Below the pieces are notes generated by a model, which saw only the letters and a program-made list of their open reading frames with translations, ran no database searches and had not been told where the DNA came from. A DNA stretch of 64,000 bases, from the NCBI RefSeq assembly GCF_900536025.1, contig NZ_UNOZ01000025.1:1-64000 (forward strand), read 5' to 3'. A program made the translations under genes and the position numbers. Shown one piece after another: positions 9,772 to 18,161 of the stretch. How positions within the stretch are numbered: the first letter of the stretch is position 1; each line of letters opens with the position of its first letter. Source of the DNA: Pseudomonas reidholzensis. GTDB taxonomy: Bacteria > Pseudomonadota > Gammaproteobacteria > Pseudomonadales > Pseudomonadaceae.

Positions 9772-11415
9772 TCAGGCGCTGGCGGATACGGCCAGCGCGG
9801 CCTGTTGCTTGGCGATTTCCTGATTGCGCAGGATGAAGCGTTGCAGCTTGCCGCTCGGGGTCTTGGGCAAGTCACTGACGAATTCGATTTCACGCGGGTA
9901 GGCATGCGCATACAGCCGCTGGCGGACATGCTGGCGCAGCGCCTCTTCGAGCGCGGCGCTGCCTTGGATACCTGCGGCGAGCACGACGAAGGCCTTGATC
10001 AGTTCGGTGCGCTGCGGGTCGGGCTTGCCGATCACCGCCGCCTCGATCACCGCCGGGTGTTCGATCAACGCGCTCTCGACGTCGAACGGGCCGACCCGAT
10101 ACCCGGAGGTGGTGATCACGTCATCGCTGCGGCCAACGAAACTGATGCTGCCGTTGTCGTTCAGCTCGACGGTGTCGCCGCTCAGGTAGTACTTGCCGAT
10201 GAAGCTCTTGGTCGGCAGGCCCTGGTAACCCGCGAACCAGCACAGCGGCGACTGCTCGCGGTCCACGGCGAGAATCCCCGGGACGCCGGCAGGCAGCTCG
10301 TTGGCCTGCTCGTCCAGCACCACGATCCGGTGCCCGGGGATGGCGAAACCGGCCGAGCCTGGATGCACTGGATGCGCCAAGGCGTGGTGATTGCACAGCA
10401 CCATGCCCAGTTCGGTCTGGCCATAGTGATCGTGGATGGTCACGCCCAGCTCATCGGCAAACCAGCGGATCACCTCGGGATTGAGCGGCTCGCCGGCACT
10501 GCTGACCACCCGCAGGCGACCTTTGACCGGCGCAGAAAACTCTGCGCCGGCCGCGATCAGCAGGCGGAAGGCCGTCGGTGAGCCGGCCAGGTTGTCGATC
10601 CCATGCTTGGCGATGATCCGCGCGCAGCTGTCGACGCTGAACGGGCCGTCGTAGAAGGTGGTGGCATGGCCCAGCGACAGCGGGCCGGTGACCGCGTAAT
10701 ACAGGCCATAGGCCCAGCCCGGGTCGGCCAGGTTCCAGAAGTTGTCTTCGGGGCGCAGGCCGATGGCATCGCGCATATAGCCCTGAAACGCGACGATGGC
10801 CCGCAGCGGCACTTGCAGCGGTTTTGCCGGGCCGGTGGTGCCGGAGGTGAACATCAGCAGAAAGGGGGCGTCGGCACTGAGCAGTACCGGCGCGCAGACG
10901 GGGTCGGCAGCGTCCAGCAACTGCTGAAAATCTTCGTCAGCGTCAGCCGCGTGAACGGTAATGATCGACGGGCAGCCTGTCACTTCATCCAGCTTGGCGC
11001 GGTTGTGGCTGTCGGTCACCACCACCCGTGCAGCGGACTGTTCGAGCCGATGTTCGATGGCCTTGGGGCCAAAGGCGGTAAACAGCGGCTGGTAGACGGC
11101 GCCGAGGCGCCACGTGGCGAGAATGGTCACCAGCAATTCGGGGATCCGCGGCATCAGCCCGGCGACCCGATCACCCGGCCCCACGCCCCGGCCCTTGAGC
11201 ACATTGGCCAAGCGCGCGGCGCGGCCCTGCAGCTGATCGAAGCTGACGCGCCCGCTGTTGCCGTCGCGGTCCTCCCAGAGCAGCGCGGTCTTGTCGTTGC
11301 CGGCATGGCGGTCACAGCATTCGACACAGGCGTTGAGCGCGCCGAGCGAGCCGTGCAAGGCTGCTGCGGCGCCGGAATAGTTGAACGAATGGACGGCCTC
11401 GGCGTAGTCACGCAT
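9772..11415 (-). CDS. Acyl-CoA synthetase (AMP-forming)
   Basis: This 547-residue ligase activates a free short or medium acid to its CoA ester. The AMP-binding core has FTSGTTGPAKPLQ, HDHYGQTELG, GRSDDVITTSGYRVGP and the C-terminal catalytic lysine in PKTPSGKLQRF. It matches the medium-chain AcsM-like family and heads the five-gene operon. The ATG at 11415 has AGGAG 8 bases upstream. The start and ribosome site lie inside an inverted repeat (11413-11467), which may control translation or transcription. It lies 90 bases after the NEL-domain gene on the same strand, so read-through from that gene is possible. Confidence 0.92.
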   Translation of the reverse strand: MRDYAEAVHSFNYSGAAAALHGSLGALNACVECCDRHAGNDKTALLWEDRDGNSGRVSFDQLQGRAARLANVLKGRGVGPGDRVAGLMPRIPELLVTILATWRLGAVYQPLFTAFGPKAIEHRLEQSAARVVVTDSHNRAKLDEVTGCPSIITVHAADADEDFQQLLDAADPVCAPVLLSADAPFLLMFTSGTTGPAKPLQVPLRAIVAFQGYMRDAIGLRPEDNFWNLADPGWAYGLYYAVTGPLSLGHATTFYDGPFSVDSCARIIAKHGIDNLAGSPTAFRLLIAAGAEFSAPVKGRLRVVSSAGEPLNPEVIRWFADELGVTIHDHYGQTELGMVLCNHHALAHPVHPGSAGFAIPGHRIVVLDEQANELPAGVPGILAVDREQSPLCWFAGYQGLPTKSFIGKYYLSGDTVELNDNGSISFVGRSDDVITTSGYRVGPFDVESALIEHPAVIEAAVIGKPDPQRTELIKAFVVLAAGIQGSAALEEALRQHVRQRLYAHAYPREIEFVSDLPKTPSGKLQRFILRNQEIAKQQAALAVSASA

Positions 11416-11467
11416 CGTCAGACTCCTGGTTTGTTATTGTTGGAGTACAGCCTGGTGTCTGACGATG
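11413..11467 (-). promoter_or_regulatory. Inverted repeat over the start of the acyl-CoA synthetase gene
   Basis: CATCGTCAGAC at 11413-11423 is repeated in perfect inverted form at 11457-11467. One arm contains the start codon and abuts the AGGAG site. It could be a regulator's operator, or a long-loop RNA pairing that hides the start codon. A TTGACA also lies at the end of the upstream gene (within about 11498-11505) without a clear -10. Confidence 0.5.
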
Positions 11468-11505
11468 TTCGCGCCGCTCAGCCGCTACGGCAATGGCAAA
11501 AGCTG

Positions 11506-14500
11506 TCAATCAGCGTGAGCGGATTCGCCTGTTTCGGGGGCGCCAGAGGGCGCCTCGTCGGGGTCGAGATTGCCACCCTCCTCGTCAATGAGCAGCGCAT
11601 CTTCGGTGAGGGCGTGATACAGCGCCGCTTTCTCCGCCTGCTTCTGCGCCGTCAGGGCGTCATAGCGCGCCCTGTTTTCGGGTGTTGCGAGCGCTTCGAG
11701 GGAGCCGGCCTGCTCCTCCAGGGCCTCAGCCAGCTCGGCGTACCGCAGGTCGATCTGCTGAAACGCCCGCGCATGCCGGGTGTCCAGGTAGGTGGTCCAG
11801 AAACTGCGCTCACACAGGTCACTCGCCAAGCGTTGCTGCTCGGCCCGTTGCACCTGCGCGATCGCCTCGGCCCTGAGCTCCGGGGTTACCCCGGCCAGGT
11901 TCTCGAACAGCATGGAGCGCGGCTGGGCGGGCAGGTCGAGGGTTTCTGCCAGGTGCATCCTGAAGCCCAGGACCACCTCCAACGGGTCGATGAAGGCGCC
12001 AATGGCGGGCTGAGCCCGGGCCTGGGCTTCGCGCAGCTGAACTTGCTGGTGGGCGAATTCATCCACCCGGTCCAGGCGGAACAGACGCCTGCCCAGGGTC
12101 AGCAACAGGTTGCCCTGAGTCCCGGCGGTGGCGTGCTGATGCGCCCTGTGCACGAGGATCTGTACCTGCAAGCGGCTGAACCGCTCCTGCAGGCTGTCCG
12201 CACAGGAGAGCTGGATGCCCGCGTGGGCGAAGACGTCGTCGCGCAGCCGGGTGTCCGCATCGATCTCCTCCAGCAGCTGCCACACCTGCTCAGTGTGATA
12301 GGCGTTGTTCGAGGGCGTACGACGGATTTCACTCAGCCCTTCCAACAAGGTGAACAGCTCGTTGCCCGCCCGCCCCCGGCGCAACCGGCCCCACAGCGCC
12401 GTGCGCGCCTGGCGGGCTGGCTCGTTGCCGATCGCCAGCCACTGAGGCACCACCGCAGGTGCCACGACCTCATGCACACGGGCGGGGTCAGCAGGCAGCG
12501 ATGCCACCGGATTGCCTTCGATCATGACCCTGCCGAGAAAACTGCTCGGCATCGCCGCCAGCTCAGCGGGAATCTGGGTGATGGCGTTGAAGCGCAAGTC
12601 CGCAAATGCCAGCTGGCGAGAGCGCTCGAGCCCCTGCGGCATGCTGCGCAGGTTGCAGTTGGTGGCGTACAGCCCCCTCAGGCTGGTCATCTGCTCGAAG
12701 TTCAGGTCCAGCGAGCCAAGCGGGTTGCGGCTGACCACCAGCCTGTCCAGCCGGGTCAACGTCGACAGGCTGTCCAGCGCCGCCGGGCCCAGACGGATGC
12801 TGTTGCTGGACAAGTCCAGCACGCGCAAGTCGGTCAAATGGACAATGCCTGGCGGCAACGCGGTCAACAGGTTGTTGCTCAGCCGCAGGGTCTGCACCGC
12901 GTCGAACGCCCGCAGGAAGTTTGCCGGCACCGTAGACAGGTTCATCCTCGGCATGATCAGCTCGTAGACATGGCCGAAGTCGATATCGTCCGGCAGGCTC
13001 GGCAATGCACCGACGTGCAGGTGGGGCATCATCAGGCGCCGGCCAGAACGCGCGGAATCGGCGTGCGCAACCGGCTCGCCTTCATAACGCCACGCGCCAC
13101 GCAGGCGGTTGGCGAAGGCCTCGCGGTCCACACGCAGCGGGCCGCGCCGGGCGTCGCCTTGCCATTGGGCCAGAGCACGGTCGAGCCGCGCATAGTTGCT
13201 CTCATGAAACAGCAGCGTTTCAAAGACTGAGTCGCCCTCACGCAACAGCTCGTCGAGAAAGTGCTGCACCTGCCCATCGCTGAAACCGGGGTACAGCGCG
13301 CGGATCCGATCACGCACGGTGCGCATCGCGTTGGCCCGGCGCGACTGGGCACCACCCAGGGTGTAGCCGACCCGGCCATCGGCCAGGCGCGTGCCGGGGT
13401 TGAACCACGGCGTGGCGTTGCTCCAGCCAAGCCTGCTCAGCACCGCGCTGCGGGATTGTGGAAGGTGCTGGATGAGCGCGAGTCGCAGTTGCTCTGCCGG
13501 GTCTTCTGCGGTGAGCTTGAGTGTTTGCCTGTCGGCCTCGGGCAACGTCGCCAGCACCGCCTGGAAGATCCCTCCCGGCGCTGCCAGCTCCGTGTCCAGC
13601 GCTTGACCCTCGGCGTCGTACAGGGCGAACTGGCCCTTGCGCCGGACCAGCGTGGTGGTGTGCTCCGCCGGCGCCTGAGGGTTCAGGATGGCGATGCGAC
13701 GGCCCGATGCTTCGCTCAATTCGAGGTTGATCGAGCTAGGCCAGTGGTCGAGCCGGGGCAGCAGTGCCAGCACCAGCTCACCGGTGCCATCGCTGTACGC
13801 CGCCGGCAGGAACAGGCCTTCGATGGCGCGGTTGGTCCTGGCCAGCGTGAGCAGCGCTCGGGCTTTGTGGGCGATCAGCCGTGGCACCCGCGACTCGAGT
13901 TCGGCCGATTGCCGCAGCGCCGGGTCAATGCCCACCAGCGCCTCCTGGGCGTAGGCGTCTGGCAGGCCGGGGAAATCGCGTTGCACCAGGGCCAGCAAGG
14001 CATCCTCGCGGGGCGGCGCCTTGGACAGGTAGTCGAGCAGGTCGCCCTGCACCTGGTAACGCTGCTCGACCAGCGTGCTGGCCTGGGCCGCGTCGCTGAG
14101 GCCGCGCATGGCCGGGAGTTGCTGGCACCATGCGCGGATCTGCGGGTCATCGATCGTGCCTTGCGGTCTGCACAGGGCAGCGAACAGACGGCTGATCTTC
14201 TGGTCGGCTTCGAAGCGGCGCAAGCTGTCTCGCAGATTGACCGGCGCCGGGCGGTTTTCCACCAGCACGCCACGCAGTTCGTCCAGATCGACCCCGGCCA
14301 TGCGCAGGATCTGCTCGGCCTGCTGGTCATTGACCGGAGGCTCCTGCGGCCACAGCCGATTGAGCATCTCGGCGCGGTCATGCCACTCCAGCGGGCGCTC
14401 GGAGCGGAGCCGCCAGCAGCGCTCACCGTTGAAGTCCAGCAACGGCCCGTAAGCGTTTGCGCGTCGCGGATGGCGCAGCTGCCAGCCCCCTTGTTGCGCC

Positions 14501-16044
14501 TGCCGGACTTCGTAGTAGCGGTCGCCTTGGCGCAGCCATTGGCGTTCGTCGTCCGCGTACAGGCCGTTGTCCTGCAGCACGGCGTCCCCCGGCTCCGATG
14601 CGTAGCAGGTCAGGTCAGGGTTCCACAGACGGGACGCCGAGGGCGCACGGCTGATCGGCTGCAAACCGTCGACGAAGGCACTGCGCGTGAATAGCCTGGC
14701 GCCTTGCACGATGCCCGCCGTGCCGGCAATGGTCGCAGCAGTGACCGCCACCGTCTCGGCCACGCCCAGCATGTGCTGCAATGCCTCGTGCTGGTGCCCC
14801 TGAGCCCAGTCCACCGCGCCTTCGTAAACCTCGCCGAGGGTCTGCAGCAGCGTCTGCCCCAGCAGCAGCACCCCCACCCCCGGCACGATCAACCCTGCCA
14901 GGCCGAGTACTTCCAGGCCCACCCCCTGCCACGCCGCGAGCAAGTGTTCGGAGGCACTGCGGTCGGCATCGGCATTTGCCACCAGCAGGCGCCGGCCATC
15001 GTCCTTGACGCGGCTGACCTGCTGGGCGGCCAGTGCCGCAAACACCTCACCGGACACCACCGCGCCTTTGAGCGCCAGGTCGGGTCGGTCGTCCTGCAGG
15101 CGCAGTGCCAGGGTCGTGACAAAGGTCGAGCGTTGGCTCATCGCAACCCTCTCGGCAAACCGGCGCTGCCCTTCGGCCTCACGCAACTGGCCAAGCAGGA
15201 ACTCGCTCGCCTGCTCATCCGAGCGGAAGCGACGCAGCGACTCGGCGCCATCACCGGGCAGGTAGAGGATGACGCCCTTGTGCTCACCCTGGGCGTCCCG
15301 CAGCTGGATCTTCAGCCCGTTGGTCAGCGTGCACCCCAGCAATTGCAGTGTGCCGGGATAGGCATGCAACGTCTGGGCTGCGGCATTACCCGCAGCGGCC
15401 GACAAGCGCTTGAGCGCCACGTGCTCGGCCGGCGTGATGCGTGAGTGCAGTACCGCCAGCTCACAGGCCAGTGCGAAGGCGGCCTGTTGGTGGTTGGCCA
15501 TCAGCGCCTGGGTGGCGGGCGCGAGCAGCGTCTCCAGCCGTTGCTGATACTGCTTGCCGACATCCAGCGCCCGACAACGATCGACAAAGCTACTGCCGCC
15601 GCCAGGCAGCACCCTGGCGCTGCCCTTGAGCACCAGACCACTGTCCTTGAAGAACTCGTAGCCACTGGAAAAACCTTGCATCAAGCGCAGCAATGCCGGG
15701 AAGCGACGGTGTTGCACTTCCAGTGATGGCGTTGAAATGATGCTGGACGGCACTTGGCGGGCGTCGAGCCATTCCAGTGCCTGCAGACGCTGGCCCGGCA
15801 CCCGCTCAGCCAGCAGCGAGGTGAACTGCTGCTCGGCAAAGCGCTGCGGCGAGACCAGCTCACGGGTGGCCTCGGCGAGCAGCCGGTGGCTTTCCAGATG
15901 AGCATTGAAACAGCTGCGCAGGGCCTGGATGTCTTCAGCGGTACGCTGCAACCAGTCGGGCAATTGTGCTTCGATGAATTGATCGGTGATCGCTTCGGGC
16001 GTGATGCCCGGCGTTGGCGTGGGTGATTGCACGGCGGTTTGCAT
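11506..16044 (-). CDS. DUF6543-LRR-NEL protein, predicted E3 ubiquitin ligase effector
   Basis: The protein has 1512 residues. The N-terminal ~1000 residues are DUF6543-like, with a hydrophobic/amphipathic stretch at about 370-450 (GLEVLGLAGLIVPGVGVLLL). Leucine-rich repeats occupy about 1020-1180 (LRLSNNLLTALPPGI, LRVLDLSSNSIRLGP). The C-terminal ~320 residues form a NEL domain like IpaH/SspH, with the probable catalytic Cys1281 in LSCADSLQERF. Such enzymes ubiquitinate host proteins after entering eukaryotic cells; the target here is unknown. The ATG at 16044 has AAGGTG upstream and is preferred over a GTG at 16080. No signal peptide is seen. The prediction as ligase is strong by architecture and untested by experiment here. 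Confidence 0.85.
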   Translation of the reverse strand: MQTAVQSPTPTPGITPEAITDQFIEAQLPDWLQRTAEDIQALRSCFNAHLESHRLLAEATRELVSPQRFAEQQFTSLLAERVPGQRLQALEWLDARQVPSSIISTPSLEVQHRRFPALLRLMQGFSSGYEFFKDSGLVLKGSARVLPGGGSSFVDRCRALDVGKQYQQRLETLLAPATQALMANHQQAAFALACELAVLHSRITPAEHVALKRLSAAAGNAAAQTLHAYPGTLQLLGCTLTNGLKIQLRDAQGEHKGVILYLPGDGAESLRRFRSDEQASEFLLGQLREAEGQRRFAERVAMSQRSTFVTTLALRLQDDRPDLALKGAVVSGEVFAALAAQQVSRVKDDGRRLLVANADADRSASEHLLAAWQGVGLEVLGLAGLIVPGVGVLLLGQTLLQTLGEVYEGAVDWAQGHQHEALQHMLGVAETVAVTAATIAGTAGIVQGARLFTRSAFVDGLQPISRAPSASRLWNPDLTCYASEPGDAVLQDNGLYADDERQWLRQGDRYYEVRQAQQGGWQLRHPRRANAYGPLLDFNGERCWRLRSERPLEWHDRAEMLNRLWPQEPPVNDQQAEQILRMAGVDLDELRGVLVENRPAPVNLRDSLRRFEADQKISRLFAALCRPQGTIDDPQIRAWCQQLPAMRGLSDAAQASTLVEQRYQVQGDLLDYLSKAPPREDALLALVQRDFPGLPDAYAQEALVGIDPALRQSAELESRVPRLIAHKARALLTLARTNRAIEGLFLPAAYSDGTGELVLALLPRLDHWPSSINLELSEASGRRIAILNPQAPAEHTTTLVRRKGQFALYDAEGQALDTELAAPGGIFQAVLATLPEADRQTLKLTAEDPAEQLRLALIQHLPQSRSAVLSRLGWSNATPWFNPGTRLADGRVGYTLGGAQSRRANAMRTVRDRIRALYPGFSDGQVQHFLDELLREGDSVFETLLFHESNYARLDRALAQWQGDARRGPLRVDREAFANRLRGAWRYEGEPVAHADSARSGRRLMMPHLHVGALPSLPDDIDFGHVYELIMPRMNLSTVPANFLRAFDAVQTLRLSNNLLTALPPGIVHLTDLRVLDLSSNSIRLGPAALDSLSTLTRLDRLVVSRNPLGSLDLNFEQMTSLRGLYATNCNLRSMPQGLERSRQLAFADLRFNAITQIPAELAAMPSSFLGRVMIEGNPVASLPADPARVHEVVAPAVVPQWLAIGNEPARQARTALWGRLRRGRAGNELFTLLEGLSEIRRTPSNNAYHTEQVWQLLEEIDADTRLRDDVFAHAGIQLSCADSLQERFSRLQVQILVHRAHQHATAGTQGNLLLTLGRRLFRLDRVDEFAHQQVQLREAQARAQPAIGAFIDPLEVVLGFRMHLAETLDLPAQPRSMLFENLAGVTPELRAEAIAQVQRAEQQRLASDLCERSFWTTYLDTRHARAFQQIDLRYAELAEALEEQAGSLEALATPENRARYDALTAQKQAEKAALYHALTEDALLIDEEGGNLDPDEAPSGAPETGESAHAD

Positions 16045-16131
16045 GGTGTCTGCACCTTGATGGGACTCGGTGCTCCACACTGCACAAGCCGCCGCCTTGG
16101 ACGCAGCAGGAATAGAACCCAGTGCAGGCGC

Positions 16132-17145
16132 CTAGTCGCGCCCATGGCTCAACGTGCGGTAGTGGCCCGGGTTGCAACCGAACCACTTGCGAAAGGCCTT
16201 GTAGAACGAGCTGCTGTCGGCAAACCCCAACCGCTCGGCGATCTCGGTGATGCCAGGCTCGGGTTCGGACAGCCAGGCAATCGCCAGCTCACGCCGCACG
16301 CCGTCCTTGAGGCCCTGATACGTTTGCCCCTCCTCCGCCAGGCGCCGGCGCAAGGTCGACGCCGACAGGCACAGGTCGCGCGCCAGCGCTTCGGCATCCG
16401 GCCACTGCGCCGGGTCCAGCGCCAGCAGGTCGCGGCGCACCCGACGGGCCAGGCTGGCGGGGTCGCGGTACTTGACCAGGATGTTGCCCGGGGCCTCGGC
16501 GAGGAAGCGTTGCAGCTCCTCGGGGGTGCGCTTGAGTGCCAGGTCCAGGCAGTCGGCGGCAATGATCATCCGCGTGCGCGCGCGACCGAACTGCAGGTTT
16601 TCGGAAAACATCACCCGGTAATCGTCGCAAAAGGGTGGCTCGGCGCAGCGCAGCTCGATGGCCAGGATCGGAATGCGCCGGCCCGCCAGCCAGCAGGCCA
16701 CGCCGTGGATGATCATCCACAGGGTGAAGTAGCTGAAGGCACGCCGGGGCTGCTCGCGCGGCTCGTACAGGACGATCTCGGCCAGGCTCTGCTGGCGCAC
16801 CAGGGTCGGTTGCAGGTCCTCGAGCATCAGCGAGAGGAATGCCAGGGCGGTTTCCAGGCCCGCGCCCAGCGTCGGCTGGGCCATGCTCGCCCGGCACAGG
16901 AACGCCAGGCTGCCGCTGCGCAGGCCGCGCGGGTCCATGGCGAAGAATTCATCGTTGCAGCGCCGTGCCAGCAGCCGCCAGAGCTGCGCGTAGGCCTCGG
17001 CAGAGACCCTCGCCTCTGGCAGGTGCAAGTGGCTCGGGTCGATCCCGGCCCGGGCCAGCAAGCCGGCATCCGGCTCGCCTGCCGGGCAGGTCTGCAACAG
17101 GGCTTCGCGCACCAATTGCATGGAGATGGTGTCTTTCTCTGTCAT
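16132..17145 (-). CDS. AraC-family transcriptional regulator (OruR/ArgR-like)
   Basis: The protein has 337 residues. An N-terminal ligand domain of the arabinose-binding-like PF12625 type (about 10-210) is followed by a C-terminal double helix-turn-helix with LCLSASTLRRRLAEEGQTYQ and the signature IAERLGFADSSSFYKAFRKW. The ATG at 17145 follows AAAGGGCAG; an upstream start at 17181 lacks a good ribosome site. It lies upstream of the giant NEL gene and the acyl-CoA operon on the same strand and could control one of them; this is inferred from position only. Confidence 0.88.
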   Translation of the reverse strand: MTEKDTISMQLVREALLQTCPAGEPDAGLLARAGIDPSHLHLPEARVSAEAYAQLWRLLARRCNDEFFAMDPRGLRSGSLAFLCRASMAQPTLGAGLETALAFLSLMLEDLQPTLVRQQSLAEIVLYEPREQPRRAFSYFTLWMIIHGVACWLAGRRIPILAIELRCAEPPFCDDYRVMFSENLQFGRARTRMIIAADCLDLALKRTPEELQRFLAEAPGNILVKYRDPASLARRVRRDLLALDPAQWPDAEALARDLCLSASTLRRRLAEEGQTYQGLKDGVRRELAIAWLSEPEPGITEIAERLGFADSSSFYKAFRKWFGCNPGHYRTLSHGRD

Positions 17146-17224
17146 CTGCCCTTTAGCGCCAGCGTCGTCGATGGCGGCCATCTTAGCGCAAACCTAGGGC
17201 GGCACGCCGGGCGATAGCGTGGGC

Positions 17225-17785
17225 TCAGACAGCTCGGTTGAGCTTCACCCACGCCGCGAACTTGTCGATGAACGTCTGCAGAAACGGCCGGGTCTTGTCA
17301 TTCAGCTTGCCAGCCTCATCGAACAGGCTGGCCGCGCCGCCGATATACGCCTCGGGCATCTGCATGCACGGCATGTCGAGGAACACCAGCGACTGACGCA
17401 CCGCATGGTTGGCGCCAAAGCCACCGATCGCCCCCGGCGAGACGCTCACCACCGCCGTCGGCTTGCCCGCCCAGGCGCTCTGCCCATACGGCCTGGAGCC
17501 CACATCGATGGCGTTCTTCAGGCAGCCCGGCACCGAGCGGTTGTACTCCGGCGTGACGAACAGCACCGCATCACTGCCGCCAATCTCCTTGCGCAAGCGC
17601 TGCCAGGGCTCTGGCGCGCCACTGGCCTCGACATCTTCGTTGTACAGCGGCAGGTCGCCGATCTCGACGATCTTCAGGGCAAGGCTGGAGGACGCCAGCT
17701 CACTCAAGGCGCGGGCGACCTTGCGGTTGTAGGAATCTTTGCGCAAGCTGCCGACGACAACCGCGACCGAATACACCTGGCTCAT
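17225..17785 (-). CDS. chrR: NAD(P)H-dependent FMN reductase, ChrR-type quinone/chromate reductase
   Basis: This 186-residue flavodoxin-like reductase is nearly identical, as I recall it, to the P. putida ChrR. It carries VVVGSLRKDSYNRKVA (phosphate loop of FMN), LFVTPEYNRSVPGCLKNAIDVGSR (NADPH-dependent FMN reductase signature) and SPGAIGGFGANHAVRQ. It reduces quinones by two electrons and can reduce chromate; soluble cytoplasmic tetramer in the family. The start MSQVYSV at 17785 matches known members; four extra upstream codons to 17797 are less likely. Confidence 0.93.
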   Translation of the reverse strand: MSQVYSVAVVVGSLRKDSYNRKVARALSELASSSLALKIVEIGDLPLYNEDVEASGAPEPWQRLRKEIGGSDAVLFVTPEYNRSVPGCLKNAIDVGSRPYGQSAWAGKPTAVVSVSPGAIGGFGANHAVRQSLVFLDMPCMQMPEAYIGGAASLFDEAGKLNDKTRPFLQTFIDKFAAWVKLNRAV

Positions 17786-17822
17786 GGCGATTTGCAACCT
17801 CTGCTGGCTGTAGAAGCTAGTA

Positions 17823-17850
17823 GTTATAGATGACCATTCCTCGGGCCCAA
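17823..17850 (-). promoter_or_regulatory. Candidate sigma70 promoter of chrR
   Basis: On the minus strand TTGGGC (17850-17845) and TATAAC (17828-17823) are spaced by 16 bases, with the ATG of chrR 38 bases further on. This is prediction by motif only. Confidence 0.4.
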
Positions 17851-17942
17851 GGTTTTTTTCCCCTTGATTGAAAACTTCCCAAGGGTTTCACTGGTCTATG
17901 CCTGCAGACATTTCCCACATTTTTCAGAGGTTTCCCCCCAAA

Positions 17943-18161
17943 ATGGCAGCAGTACTGGTCGGCCAATTCCACGCCCGTGACGCCGAAGGCCGTATCTACC
18001 CCGTCCACGAATTCCAGGAGTCGACCCTCCAGGCCGATGGCAGCGCCGCGGGCGCGCCGATCACCAGCTACCGCCTGGCCATTGGCGACCGCGTCAATCA
18101 CCTGGGCGACGACCGTTTCGAGCTGGCTCAGAGCGGCGTCGAAATCATCCGCATTCCTTGA
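17943..18161 (+). CDS. Small conserved hypothetical protein
   Basis: This is a 72-residue acidic protein starting MAAVLVGQFHARDAEG. The remainder is a compact beta-type sequence ending FELAQSGVEIIRIP. There is no signal peptide, membrane segment or cysteine motif. The start is uncertain: an ATG at 17898 would add 15 residues. Codon use matches the neighbours, so I take it as real. It is divergent from chrR and its last 17 bases overlap the 3' end of the decarboxylase gene on the other strand. I do not recognise a function. Confidence 0.6.
   Translation: MAAVLVGQFHARDAEGRIYPVHEFQESTLQADGSAAGAPITSYRLAIGDRVNHLGDDRFELAQSGVEIIRIP

Noticed and set aside
6608..13230. Very long plus-strand open frames (635, 885 and 875 codons) opposite the acyl-CoA operon and the NEL gene
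   Set aside because: They are antisense to well-supported genes, have no domain features and show the low-complexity composition expected from high-GC codon bias on the other strand.
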